Assembly: GCA_003343995.1 (NCBI GenBank)
Contig: QAKE01000040.1
Span: 1 to 19,723 of the forward strand
Source: Bacillota bacterium
GTDB taxonomy: Bacteria > Bacillota > Clostridia > Christensenellales > Borkfalkiaceae
DNA length: 19,723 nt
Reading direction: 5' to 3'
Shown here one piece after another: positions 1 to 8,559 of this stretch. The translations under genes and the position numbers were made by a program. Each line of letters opens with the position of its first letter. Position 1 is the first letter of the stretch. Under the pieces are notes generated by a model. That model did not search any database and was not told where the DNA came from. It saw only the letters and a list, made by a program, of their open reading frames with translations.

Positions 1-244
1 CAAGTTCCACAAGAACTATAATCTAATTTGTATTTTTTATAGAAACAAAACAGCACAGTTCGGCATTGCAGAAAAAAAAGATATAATATGTTAGCCTTTT
101 AGTATAAATAAAATAACAATAATGCCTATGGAGAAATAAATATTAAACTATTTAATGTACACACAACATTACAAAAAATTCATGATTAAAATTAATCATG
201 TATACAACGAAGCGAAATCCTATATCAAGGAAAACACAATGAAA

Positions 245-275
245 GATTGCCTATATACTATAAAATTAGGCAATC
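245..275. other. Inverted repeat, 9-bp perfect stem
   Basis: GATTGCCTA (245-253) and TAGGCAATC (267-275) pair perfectly around a 13-base AT-rich loop. It could be the end of an upstream transcript or an operator. There is no good U-tract on the + strand, so I do not call it a terminator. Confidence 0.45.
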
Positions 276-360
276 ATATAGATAACCTTAATAATTCATC
301 TAAAATCAGATTCATGTAAAATACATCTTAGAAAAGCCGATCAGAGATTTACCAATTAAG

Positions 361-563
361 AGTTCTCTACACCTCTAAGGAAAACAGGGTTACTCAAATC
401 TCTCCTCAACAAAAAGCAGTAAAGTCATAAAACTGAATTCAGAAAACACACGATATTCAGTAGTTTCTCGGCAATATCGGAAGGAAACCTTTCCTTATTT
501 TGTCCGAATCTTAAAAGAATTAAGTTATTGTTATTTTCAACAAGCTCTCTTCAAGTAAGGAGC
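361..563 (+). promoter_or_regulatory. Leader 1: blocks shared with leader 2
   Basis: Four elements recur, in the same order, in the leader of the operon starting at 1977. Block A is AGTTCTCTACAC (361-372). Block B starts TTCAGTAGTT (456) and matches at about 23 of 31 positions. A dyad AAGGAA/TTCCTT (481-496) lies just upstream of block C, TTTTGTCCGAA (498-508). A hairpin with arms GCTCTCTT (544-551) and AAGGAGC (557-563) ends 15 bases before the ATG. TTATTTTG at 495-502 is one base off the Bacteroides -7 consensus TAnnTTTG, so block C may mark the promoter and a leader of about 70 bases. Alternatively the dyad plus U-rich tail is an attenuator. The sharing is seen directly; the role is inferred. 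Confidence 0.5.
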
Positions 564-578
564 ACAATTTATTTACGT

Positions 579-1463
579 ATGAAAACAAAGACTTCTGTGC
601 CGTTTAGTATAAAAAAAGAAATACGACTTTTTTTAATTATCCTCTTTATTCCTTTTTATGCATGTGAAAATATTGATGATACAATACCAGCTGATAGCAT
701 AACAACAACCCGTTCTTATGGTCAGTATACTGACGAGCAGTGGAAAATAGTGAAACTAATGCCCAATATAGAAAGCATAAAATGGACAGAGCCTACCTTC
801 AGTGAAAAACTGCCAAATTTGATTATGGAAGTAAAACCTGCACCAGCTTGCCAAGAATTTATGTCAAATGGTTGTAAATGTTTTATTGAAGTAGGAGTTT
901 CAAACTATTTCAATCCTGACGATCCTTTCTTGGAATATACCCCCATTGTCCAAAGAGAATTGTATAATTCTGAAGTAGGTTATACAGATCAAACTATTAC
1001 ATTAACAATACCTGCAACTAAATTAGGAGAAAGTAGTTACATCGCTGTACGTAGCATATTTACAAAAGACGGGGAGCCTCACTATGGAGCAATTAAAACA
1101 GAGCAAATTCAAAGCCTATGGAGTCCCTATGCATCAATGACGGGATTCGATAAGCGTTTTCCAAGACCTGAATATAGCGACAAAGTCCCTATATCTATAT
1201 TTTTAACTGTTAACTTTATTCCCTCACCAACTAGTAAATGTTGCTACTTTTTCATTGGTAGAGATACTCAACCTATTGCTTCAGCAACATACGAAGGGGG
1301 GGCAGATGTCACAACAAAATATGTATCGATTGATTGTTATCCAAATGACAAAGCTGAATTACTTTATCAGATTGGTTCTATGATTCCGACAGTCTTTTAT
1401 GAAGCACCTTATAAAATGAATCTTATAAGGTTACTATTTACGGTCCCTGTTATTGATTTATAG
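579..1463 (+). CDS. Uncharacterised lipoprotein of the SusC/SusD locus
   Basis: A 294-residue protein that I do not recognise. The open frame runs upstream to a TTG at 528, but the ATG at 579 gives a proper lipoprotein signal: a Lys-rich start, a hydrophobic stretch, then FYAC at about residues 26-29. The lipidated Cys is followed by acidic residues (ENIDD), as in surface-exported Bacteroides lipoproteins. The mature part looks like an all-beta secreted protein and has unusual cysteines: a C-x8-C-x-C cluster near residues 92-102 and a Cys-Cys pair near 221-222. A run of seven G at 1296-1302 encodes part of a Glu-Gly-Gly-Ala segment and is a possible slippage site. The gene has its own leader, related to that of the following operon, so a role in the same uptake system (surface binding) is likely but unproven. 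Confidence 0.8.
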   Translation: MKTKTSVPFSIKKEIRLFLIILFIPFYACENIDDTIPADSITTTRSYGQYTDEQWKIVKLMPNIESIKWTEPTFSEKLPNLIMEVKPAPACQEFMSNGCKCFIEVGVSNYFNPDDPFLEYTPIVQRELYNSEVGYTDQTITLTIPATKLGESSYIAVRSIFTKDGEPHYGAIKTEQIQSLWSPYASMTGFDKRFPRPEYSDKVPISIFLTVNFIPSPTSKCCYFFIGRDTQPIASATYEGGADVTTKYVSIDCYPNDKAELLYQIGSMIPTVFYEAPYKMNLIRLLFTVPVIDL

Positions 1464-1976
1464 TATCATAAGATTAACTATTAACATCAATTATTATACA
1501 ATAGCACACCGCTATATATAACCCGAGTGAAACATACATAATATCAACACTAAAATATCATTTATGAAACAGACATAAGGTTTATTTCGTCCAAGGGAAT
1601 GGAAACTAATAGTTATTGGTTATCACACAAGATTGAAAACTATTAATACAACAACCTTTTATATACCATCTCCCCGGGTTGTGGAACCAATGTACACAAG
1701 GACGCAGTACCAACCACAATTAGTGGAAAAGTTCTCTAAACTGAAACCCGCAGTTACAAGACTTTCAGTAGTTCTTTGGCAAAATTGAAAGAATGGTTAT
1801 TATCCAATGTTACTCTCCATATAACTATGAGGTAGAAATAAGCAGGAGACAGATAATAACCGAACGTACTTTGTATTTATACAAGTACGTTCTTTCGTTT
1901 TGTCCGAACTCTAAAATTGAATTATCAACAATTTAACCAAGTTCCCTCCCAAAAGGGAGCGTAATCGATTGAATGC
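1464..1976 (+). promoter_or_regulatory. Leader 2: long untranslated region with shared blocks and hairpins
   Basis: There is no gene in this 513-base gap. It repeats the elements of leader 1: AGTTCTCTAAAC (1730-1741), block B starting TTCAGTAGTT (1764), and TTTTGTCCGAA (1898-1908). A long dyad, GAACGTACT...AGTACGTTC (1862-1892), precedes the U-rich TTTCGTTTTG. A CTCCC-AAAA-GGGAG hairpin (1946-1959) ends 17 bases before the start codon. TTTG at 1870 and TCGTTTTG at 1895 are 21 bases apart, a plausible but imperfect Bacteroides promoter. The dyad may be an operator or an attenuator. Block C lies 68 bases before the start codon here and 70 in leader 1. Confidence 0.5.
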
Positions 1977-3332
1977 ATGAAAAAGAAAATCACACAAACG
2001 TTACTGCCAATCATTATAGGCTTACTTACAATGATGCAGTTTGCCTGTTCTGATGACAATAAATCAGGCGGAAGTGGCAATGGTCCTTTAAAATTAACTA
2101 CTTTTTATCCGGATTCCGGGTACTTATCCTCTAAAATAATAATAGAAGGAGAAAATATGGGAACAGATGCTTCCAAATTATCTGTTTACTTCAACAAAAA
2201 GAAAGGATTCGTTTCACAAGCAGCAGGAAATATCTTAATGGTCTATGCTCCCAAATTACCGGGAGACATTTGCGATATATCTGTAGTGAAAGGAACAGAT
2301 TCTCTCACGTTTGACAATAAGTTCCGTTATATCTCCCGATTTACGGTAGAAAATATATGTGGTAAGGAAGGAAGTGGATTGAGCGTTGGAGGAGATCTTG
2401 CTAGTACTACTTTTGAGAATTGGAAATTAAAAGTAGGATGTTGTGATCCGGAAGGTAATTACTATGCCTGTTATTCTAATTTTGGTGGCAACACAGGTGG
2501 TCTGGCATTAATCAGCGAAAAAAACAACCTATCAAAGCACATCACAAAAATTATTGTAAATGATGTGTTATACCACAATGAAACTGGAAAAATATATGCC
2601 TTAGCCACAAAAAGAAATATTATCTATGAAATAGACCCGAATAATGACTGGAAAGCGAAAGCCCGCTATTTAAAACTACCTGACCCACCCGCAAAACAGG
2701 TCGATTATGACAGGGCTGCATGTATAGCTTATTGTCCTGCTAATGGTTACTTTTATGCACGTACAGGAACTCAGCAGCTTTTCCGATTCAAGCTCGAAGA
2801 CATGATATGCGAATATGTTAAAGATGATAAATACAATGGTGCCCAGACTTCAGAAGAAAATCATTTTATCCTCAGTATGATGTTTGATCCGACGGATCCA
2901 ACCCAATTATATACTTCATACGGATCCGCCTCCTGCATCACTGTACAGGATGTATCAAAGCCAGAGTCGGAAGAAGTAGTATATGCCGGCAACTTCAATG
3001 TGAGGGCTGATGGAGACGCTACTCAAGTAATCAACGGATATCGCACGGATTGTCTATTCTCTTGGAATAACCAGATGAGCATTGTTTCTGATGATAGCGG
3101 TCAGAAAATTATGTATGTTGCAGACTCCGGTACCCAGACCATACGAAAAATTGATATGATATCAGGAATGGTTACTATTGCTGTAGGAAGACAAAAAGTT
3201 CAAGGCAACCAAAGTGGCACCCCATTAGAAGCAACTTTCAACTGGCCGAAAGGAGTCGGTTTAACTCCCGAAGGAGATTTATACATTTCAGACAGTGGTT
3301 CAGGATGTATCCGTAAACTAAGTCTGCGTTAA
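1977..3332 (+). CDS. IPT/TIG and NHL beta-propeller surface lipoprotein
   Basis: A 451-residue lipoprotein. The signal peptide ends at FAC with Cys24, followed by SDDNK, an acidic motif typical of lipoproteins sent to the Bacteroides cell surface. Residues about 38-118 form an IPT/TIG immunoglobulin-like domain (FYPDSGYLSSKIIIEGENMG is typical of its first strands). Residues about 119-451 form an NHL-type propeller; the last blades are clear (YVADSGTQTIRKID, then WPKGVGLTPEGDLYISDSGS). Proteins of this build occur in SusC/SusD loci as accessory surface-binding components. Here it is first in the operon, 30 bases before susC, rather than in the usual place after susD. It has no visible catalytic motif. 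A binding role is inferred; the ligand is unknown. Confidence 0.88.
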   Translation: MKKKITQTLLPIIIGLLTMMQFACSDDNKSGGSGNGPLKLTTFYPDSGYLSSKIIIEGENMGTDASKLSVYFNKKKGFVSQAAGNILMVYAPKLPGDICDISVVKGTDSLTFDNKFRYISRFTVENICGKEGSGLSVGGDLASTTFENWKLKVGCCDPEGNYYACYSNFGGNTGGLALISEKNNLSKHITKIIVNDVLYHNETGKIYALATKRNIIYEIDPNNDWKAKARYLKLPDPPAKQVDYDRAACIAYCPANGYFYARTGTQQLFRFKLEDMICEYVKDDKYNGAQTSEENHFILSMMFDPTDPTQLYTSYGSASCITVQDVSKPESEEVVYAGNFNVRADGDATQVINGYRTDCLFSWNNQMSIVSDDSGQKIMYVADSGTQTIRKIDMISGMVTIAVGRQKVQGNQSGTPLEATFNWPKGVGLTPEGDLYISDSGSGCIRKLSLR

Positions 3333-3362
3333 CCTTAATAATCATCTGAAAAGAATATACTA

Positions 3363-6300
3363 ATGAAAAAATATATACTATTTTTATTCCTGTTTTTCTG
3401 TATAGCACCTACATTGATGGGACAAGAGAAGCAGTTTACCATATCAGGGCATGTATTTGACGAAATAAAAGAGCCAATACCGGGTGTCAGTGTATATCTG
3501 AAAGACCGTGCCGGAGTGGGTACCAGCACGAATATCGATGGAGCATTCAAACTAACTGCCCATGCGGGAGATGTTGTCATATTTTCATTTATCGGTTTTA
3601 AAAAGATCGAACATCTCGTTTTAAAGGACGAACTTGATCTGAAAATCAATATGAAAAGTGATTCGCAACAAATGGACGAAGTCGTTATCACCGGTATGGG
3701 TACCAAAGAAAAGAAAGTCAATCTAACCGGAGCTGTCACTAATGTAGATATCTCACAAATCCAGACTCCTGCTACTTCCCTTACCAATATGCTCGGTGGC
3801 CGTGTTCCCGGTATTATCTCCGTACAGTCAAGCGGCGAACCGGGATCTAATATGTCGGAGTTTTGGATTCGTGGTATCGGCACATTTGGTGCAAGTTCAA
3901 GCGCACTCGTACTTATTGACGGTCTTGAAGGTAATCTGGACAGTATCGATCCTGCCGATATCGAAAGTTTCTCAGTACTTAAGGATGCTTCTGCAACAGC
4001 TGTATACGGTGTACGCGGTGCCAATGGAGTTGTTTTGGTCACCACCAAACGTGGATCAACCAACAAAATGCAAATAGATGTTCGTGCTAATGTGAAGATT
4101 TCATATCTTACCAAGCTTCCCGAATATCTACGTGCATACGATTACGCACAATTAGCTAATGAAGCAAGCGTATCCAGAGGTGCACAGCCCATATATGATG
4201 ATATCGAGATGAAGGCAATCCAATACCACTTAGATCCCGACTTCTATCCAGATGTAGATTGGCAGAGTGAAATTCTGAAAAACACATCAATCCAACAGAC
4301 ATACTATGCCAGTGCCAGAGGTGGCGGTAGTATCGCCCGTTATTTTGTCAGCATGAATATGTCGAACGAATCGGCAATTTATAAACAAGACAAAGACAGT
4401 AAATATATTAAGGACGTACATTACAACACTTACGGAATGCGGTTAAATGTAGACTTTAATCTAACTAAAACAACCAACCTTTATTTTGGATCGGATATCT
4501 ATCTGACCTCACAAAGCCTGCCCGGTCAGGGAGCTACAACCAAAGCATTGTGGAATGCTCAAGCCATGCTGACTCCGCTGACCATACCAGTCCGGTATTC
4601 TACAGGTCAAATCCCAACTTATAAATCCGGAGCAGCAGATGTGTTCTCACCATACGCTACGCTAAATTACACAGGTCTAAAAAATATAAACACCTATGCC
4701 GGCACCTATACAATTCGCCTGCAACAGGATCTCGATTTTCTTGTAAAAGATCTGAATCTTGATATCCAGGGAGCTTATAGCAATAGTTCCTATTTTGAAG
4801 AAACCCGTAGCGTCATGCCTGACATGTATTGGGCTGAACGCAGAGACGAAGACGGAAATCTTGAACTTGTACATACCATAAAGAAAAAAGGAACAACTTA
4901 TACCAAAGACAGAGATAGTCAATACCGAAAATACCTCCTACAAGCTAATCTGACGTGGAAATGCATGTTGAATGAACAACACCGTATTTCTGCTCTGGCA
5001 CATTACGAAATGAGCGATAGTAAAGAAACGAAAGATTTGAAATCAGATGGAATGGCTGCTATCCCACTTAGATATCAAGGACTATCCGGAAAAGTCAGTT
5101 ACGGATTCAGGGATACTTATCTACTGGACTTTAACATGGGATACACCGGTTCAGAAAACTTCCAAAAAGGCAGACGTTTTGGGTTCTTCCCTGCAATTTC
5201 AGGCGGATGGGTTCCTACTCAATACGAATTTGTACAAAAGGCTCTGCCTTGGCTGAGTTTTCTTAAAATCAGAGCTTCATATGGTATTGTTGGTAATGAT
5301 CGTATTTCAACCAAACGTTTCCCTTATCTGACCATCATCAACGAAAATGCCGAGGCGGGATGGGGATACAATAATAAAGGTATTTCTGAAAATCAAATGG
5401 GAGCCGACAATCTGAGATGGGAAAAAGCTAAAAAAATGGATATTGGTATTGAAGGCGAATTATTCAATAGTAAACTAAGTTTTGTTATCGATTTCTTCAA
5501 AGATACCCGTGATGGTATATTCCAACAACGCCGCCAAGTTCCGTCCTATGTCGGCCTCATCAACATGCCATTTGGTAACGTAGGCAGTATGAAAAGTTAT
5601 GGTTCGGATGGTAACATCACCTATATTCAAGATTTTGGCAAAGATATGACATTGACATTCCGTGGCAACTTTACCCTCAGCAACAATAAGGTGAACTATT
5701 TTGAAGAAGAAGATAACAAATACGAATATAACTCGGCTACCGGACGTCCATACGGATATCAGAAAGGATTAATTGCATTAGGATTGTTTAAAGATGATGA
5801 AGATATCGCCAACAGTCCCAAACAAACTTTTGGCAGCTATATGCCTGGAGATATCAAATACAAAGATGTCAATGGGGATGGTCTTATCAATGGGGATGAC
5901 CAAGTTCCACTATCATACAGCAGAACTCCTCGTTTCATGTATGGATTCGGTCTCGAATTCAGATATAAAAAACTATCCGTAGCCGTATTATTTAAAGGCA
6001 CCGGAAATACTGATGTTTATCACGTAGGTGTACCAGACGAATATGGAGTTATATACGACGCAGGCTACATCCCATTCTATGACAAACAGATTGGTAATGT
6101 TTTGAGTATAGTAAAAGATCCAGCCAACCGATGGATTTCCCGCGAATATGCCGAGAAAATAGGTTTAGATCCATCTTTGGCAGAAAACCCAAATGCACGT
6201 TTCCCACGTCTATCCTATGGAAACTTAGCTAATAATTCTCAAGTATCGAGTTTTTGGAAAGATAATGCAAAATATCTGAGACTATCGGAAGTAAATATCA

Positions 6301-6488
6301 ACTATAGTCTGAATGTACCCAAGGTAATAAAAAACCTAGGAATTAGCTCTATCGACCTTTCATTAGTAGGTACAAATCTCTGTGTATGGGATAAAATTAA
6401 AATCAGTGATCCGGAACAAGCACTCTATAACGGTCGAATCTATCCGATACCTGCAAATGTAACTTTACAAGCCTACATCAAATTCTAA
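3363..6488 (+). CDS. susC-like: SusC-like TonB-dependent outer-membrane transporter
   Basis: A 1041-residue SusC/RagA-family transporter that imports ligand across the outer membrane using TonB energy. In order: signal peptide (1-20, ending LMG), a carboxypeptidase-regulatory-like beta-sandwich (about 25-100), a TonB-box-like stretch (DEVVITGMG, 105-113), and the plug (about 115-231). The plug has the SusC signatures FWIRGIGTF and SVLKDASATAVYGVRGANG. A long beta-barrel ends in an aromatic residue (Phe1041), as barrel proteins usually do. Length is normal for the family. The frame is intact and it sits 19 bases before its SusD partner. There is no N-terminal STN domain, so signalling through an anti-sigma factor is not expected. 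The substrate cannot be read from the sequence. Confidence 0.96.
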   Translation: MKKYILFLFLFFCIAPTLMGQEKQFTISGHVFDEIKEPIPGVSVYLKDRAGVGTSTNIDGAFKLTAHAGDVVIFSFIGFKKIEHLVLKDELDLKINMKSDSQQMDEVVITGMGTKEKKVNLTGAVTNVDISQIQTPATSLTNMLGGRVPGIISVQSSGEPGSNMSEFWIRGIGTFGASSSALVLIDGLEGNLDSIDPADIESFSVLKDASATAVYGVRGANGVVLVTTKRGSTNKMQIDVRANVKISYLTKLPEYLRAYDYAQLANEASVSRGAQPIYDDIEMKAIQYHLDPDFYPDVDWQSEILKNTSIQQTYYASARGGGSIARYFVSMNMSNESAIYKQDKDSKYIKDVHYNTYGMRLNVDFNLTKTTNLYFGSDIYLTSQSLPGQGATTKALWNAQAMLTPLTIPVRYSTGQIPTYKSGAADVFSPYATLNYTGLKNINTYAGTYTIRLQQDLDFLVKDLNLDIQGAYSNSSYFEETRSVMPDMYWAERRDEDGNLELVHTIKKKGTTYTKDRDSQYRKYLLQANLTWKCMLNEQHRISALAHYEMSDSKETKDLKSDGMAAIPLRYQGLSGKVSYGFRDTYLLDFNMGYTGSENFQKGRRFGFFPAISGGWVPTQYEFVQKALPWLSFLKIRASYGIVGNDRISTKRFPYLTIINENAEAGWGYNNKGISENQMGADNLRWEKAKKMDIGIEGELFNSKLSFVIDFFKDTRDGIFQQRRQVPSYVGLINMPFGNVGSMKSYGSDGNITYIQDFGKDMTLTFRGNFTLSNNKVNYFEEEDNKYEYNSATGRPYGYQKGLIALGLFKDDEDIANSPKQTFGSYMPGDIKYKDVNGDGLINGDDQVPLSYSRTPRFMYGFGLEFRYKKLSVAVLFKGTGNTDVYHVGVPDEYGVIYDAGYIPFYDKQIGNVLSIVKDPANRWISREYAEKIGLDPSLAENPNARFPRLSYGNLANNSQVSSFWKDNAKYLRLSEVNINYSLNVPKVIKNLGISSIDLSLVGTNLCVWDKIKISDPEQALYNGRIYPIPANVTLQAYIKF

Positions 6489-6507
6489 ATTTCAAAAACA
6501 TAATTAT

Positions 6508-8508
6508 ATGAGAAAATTAATATTAAACTCAATACTATTGTTGATTATTATAAGTATCTCCTCTTGCAACTATCTGGATGTAGATAAATGGTTTGACGAT
6601 ACAATGAAATATGACACAATCTTTTCCCGTAAAGAGTATCTAGAGAGATATATGTGGAACATCGCTGCTCAGTTCCCTGCTGAAGACGCCCTTCTTGCTA
6701 GTCCATATACCCCCGGTCCTTTAGCTACCGACGAAGCGTTTGCACCGTTTGCTTCAGGTACATATCTAGGTACAGCAATGGTCATTGGAGAAATAAATGA
6801 AGAAAACATCAGTAGCAAATCAATCTATTCGTGGAATTCCATGTACAAAATAATCCGCAAAACTAACGTTATCCTGTCACGAATGGATGAAGTAAAGGAC
6901 CTTACTAATTTGGACAAATCAGATATATGGGCATATACTTATTTTATGAGGGCATATGCATACTATCATCTCATCATGGATTTCGGACCAGTCATCCTCG
7001 TAGGTGATGAAGTATATCCATCCAATGAGCAACCTGAGGCTTACGCAAATATACGTTCGACGTATGACGAATGTATAGATTACGCTTGTGAACAGTTTGA
7101 AACAGCTGCTTCATATCTCCCGGAAACCCAGCCAACCAGTTCTTTCGGACGTCCTACAAAAGGAGCAGCTTACGGATTAATCGCACGACTAAGATTGATA
7201 CAAGCCAGCCCATTGTTCAACGGTAAAGGGCAAACCTATTTTGGGAAATGGAAACGTACAAAAGACGGAGTATTTTACATTTCCCAACAATATGATGACC
7301 GTAAATGGGCAGTAGCTGCAGCAGCCTGTGAAAGAGTAATGGATATGGGACTTTATGAGCTACACACTGTACCGGCAGACAAAGACTCCTATATTCCTCC
7401 TACCAACGAGAATCAAACTTTCCCCAATGGAGTCGGAGGCATCGATCCATTTAAATCTTATAGTTATATGTTCAACGGTGAAACAGACGGTAGAAAAAAC
7501 AAAGAGTATATATGGGGAAGAACTGCCAGAAATATTATGCTCCGGGAATCTTTTCCGCAATCAATGGATGGATATAACGGAATGGGTGTAACTCAGAAAA
7601 TCATCAATATGTACTATATGAATGATGGAACTGATAATTGGCCGGAAGACGCAAAACCCTACAATGAAGATGGCAAATATAATGAAACTAACTTCAGCAC
7701 AGAGGATGAAACCTTTTCCGAATATACTCTAAAATCCGGAGTCTTCAACATGTATCGGAATCGTGAGATGAGATTCTATGCCAGTATCGGCTTCTCCGGA
7801 CGTTTCTGGAGGGCCAGATCATACAGCGGGACAGATGGTAAAAAAGAAAAGATGATCAAATATGACGCTTCCTCCATAACAGATGGCAAACACTCTTCCA
7901 GTGGTAACAAAAATGACTATCCTGCTACCGGTTATGTAATCACTAAATATATCCATGACGACGATTCATATTCTTCTCCTAGTGGAGTGATATCTGAGAA
8001 ATTCTTCCCTATTATCCGCTATGCAGAAATCCTATTAGCCTATAGCGAAGCACTTAATAATCTTCAAGGTTCTCATTCAATAGAACTGACAATGCCAAAC
8101 GGAGAAACAAAAACATATACCGAAAACCGGGATCTGAATAAAATCAAAAGAGCATTTAACCAAATCAGATATCGTGTAGGTCTTCCTGGAGTAAAGGATA
8201 GCGACCTTTCCGGCGTGGATAATTTTAATAAAATTATTCAAAGAGAAAGAGCTATTGAATTCTTATATGAAAATCAAAGATACTATGACGTACGTCGATG
8301 GGGTATTTATGAAGAGAGTGAAAAAGAAGTAATCCAAGGAATGGACCTTAGCAAAGATGAAATGAACGGCTATTTTTACAGCGTAGCGGTAGACCATACA
8401 TGGGTGAGGCACAGAATAGTCGACCGTAAAATGATATTCCTACCAATCCATAAAGCGGAAATACGAAAAGTACAAGGTTTGGACCAGAACCCCGGTTGGG
8501 GCGACTAA
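6508..8508 (+). CDS. susD-like: SusD/RagB-family nutrient-binding lipoprotein
   Basis: A 666-residue SusD-family lipoprotein that closes over the SusC barrel and binds the ligand. The signal peptide ends in ISSC with Cys20. Family hallmarks are visible: an N-terminal TPR-like helical part containing YFMRAYAYYHLIMDFGPV (about 148-165), and a C-terminal part with IIRYAEILLAYSEALNN (about 503-519), then RERAIEFLYENQRYYDVRRW. At 666 residues it is longer than starch SusD (about 550), which fits the large variable ligand-binding inserts seen in glycan-specific members. It is translated from an ATG 19 bases after susC, so the pair is co-transcribed. Confidence 0.96.
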   Translation: MRKLILNSILLLIIISISSCNYLDVDKWFDDTMKYDTIFSRKEYLERYMWNIAAQFPAEDALLASPYTPGPLATDEAFAPFASGTYLGTAMVIGEINEENISSKSIYSWNSMYKIIRKTNVILSRMDEVKDLTNLDKSDIWAYTYFMRAYAYYHLIMDFGPVILVGDEVYPSNEQPEAYANIRSTYDECIDYACEQFETAASYLPETQPTSSFGRPTKGAAYGLIARLRLIQASPLFNGKGQTYFGKWKRTKDGVFYISQQYDDRKWAVAAAACERVMDMGLYELHTVPADKDSYIPPTNENQTFPNGVGGIDPFKSYSYMFNGETDGRKNKEYIWGRTARNIMLRESFPQSMDGYNGMGVTQKIINMYYMNDGTDNWPEDAKPYNEDGKYNETNFSTEDETFSEYTLKSGVFNMYRNREMRFYASIGFSGRFWRARSYSGTDGKKEKMIKYDASSITDGKHSSSGNKNDYPATGYVITKYIHDDDSYSSPSGVISEKFFPIIRYAEILLAYSEALNNLQGSHSIELTMPNGETKTYTENRDLNKIKRAFNQIRYRVGLPGVKDSDLSGVDNFNKIIQRERAIEFLYENQRYYDVRRWGIYEESEKEVIQGMDLSKDEMNGYFYSVAVDHTWVRHRIVDRKMIFLPIHKAEIRKVQGLDQNPGWGD

Positions 8509-8559
8509 TGTAACAATCCCAAAATAAACGCTAATGTTGAATCAAACTAAATAATAAGA

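Larger units (their letters stand above)
1..578. other. AT-rich upstream region and leader of first lipoprotein gene
   Basis: I see no credible gene here. The stretch is very AT-rich and has two clean dyads: CATGATTA/TAATCATG at 181-200 and GATTGCCTA/TAGGCAATC at 245-275. Neither is followed by a clear T-run, so a terminator role for an upstream gene is only possible. The last 220 bases form a leader that shares blocks with the leader of the next operon (see the separate entry at 361-563). The regulator of this locus, if local, must lie to the left of the window. Confidence 0.6.

Noticed and set aside
481..502. Calling the dyad before TTTTGTCC a definite terminator
   Set aside because: The stem is only six A/T-rich-leaning pairs and the tail is also a near match to a promoter element, so terminator and promoter readings cannot be told apart from sequence alone.
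3335..4114. A 259-codon - strand ORF antisense to the start of susC
   Set aside because: It lies wholly opposite the carboxypeptidase-regulatory and plug part of a clear SusC gene. Its product is rich in Ser, Thr, Ile and Pro without a recognisable domain, as expected of an antisense shadow.
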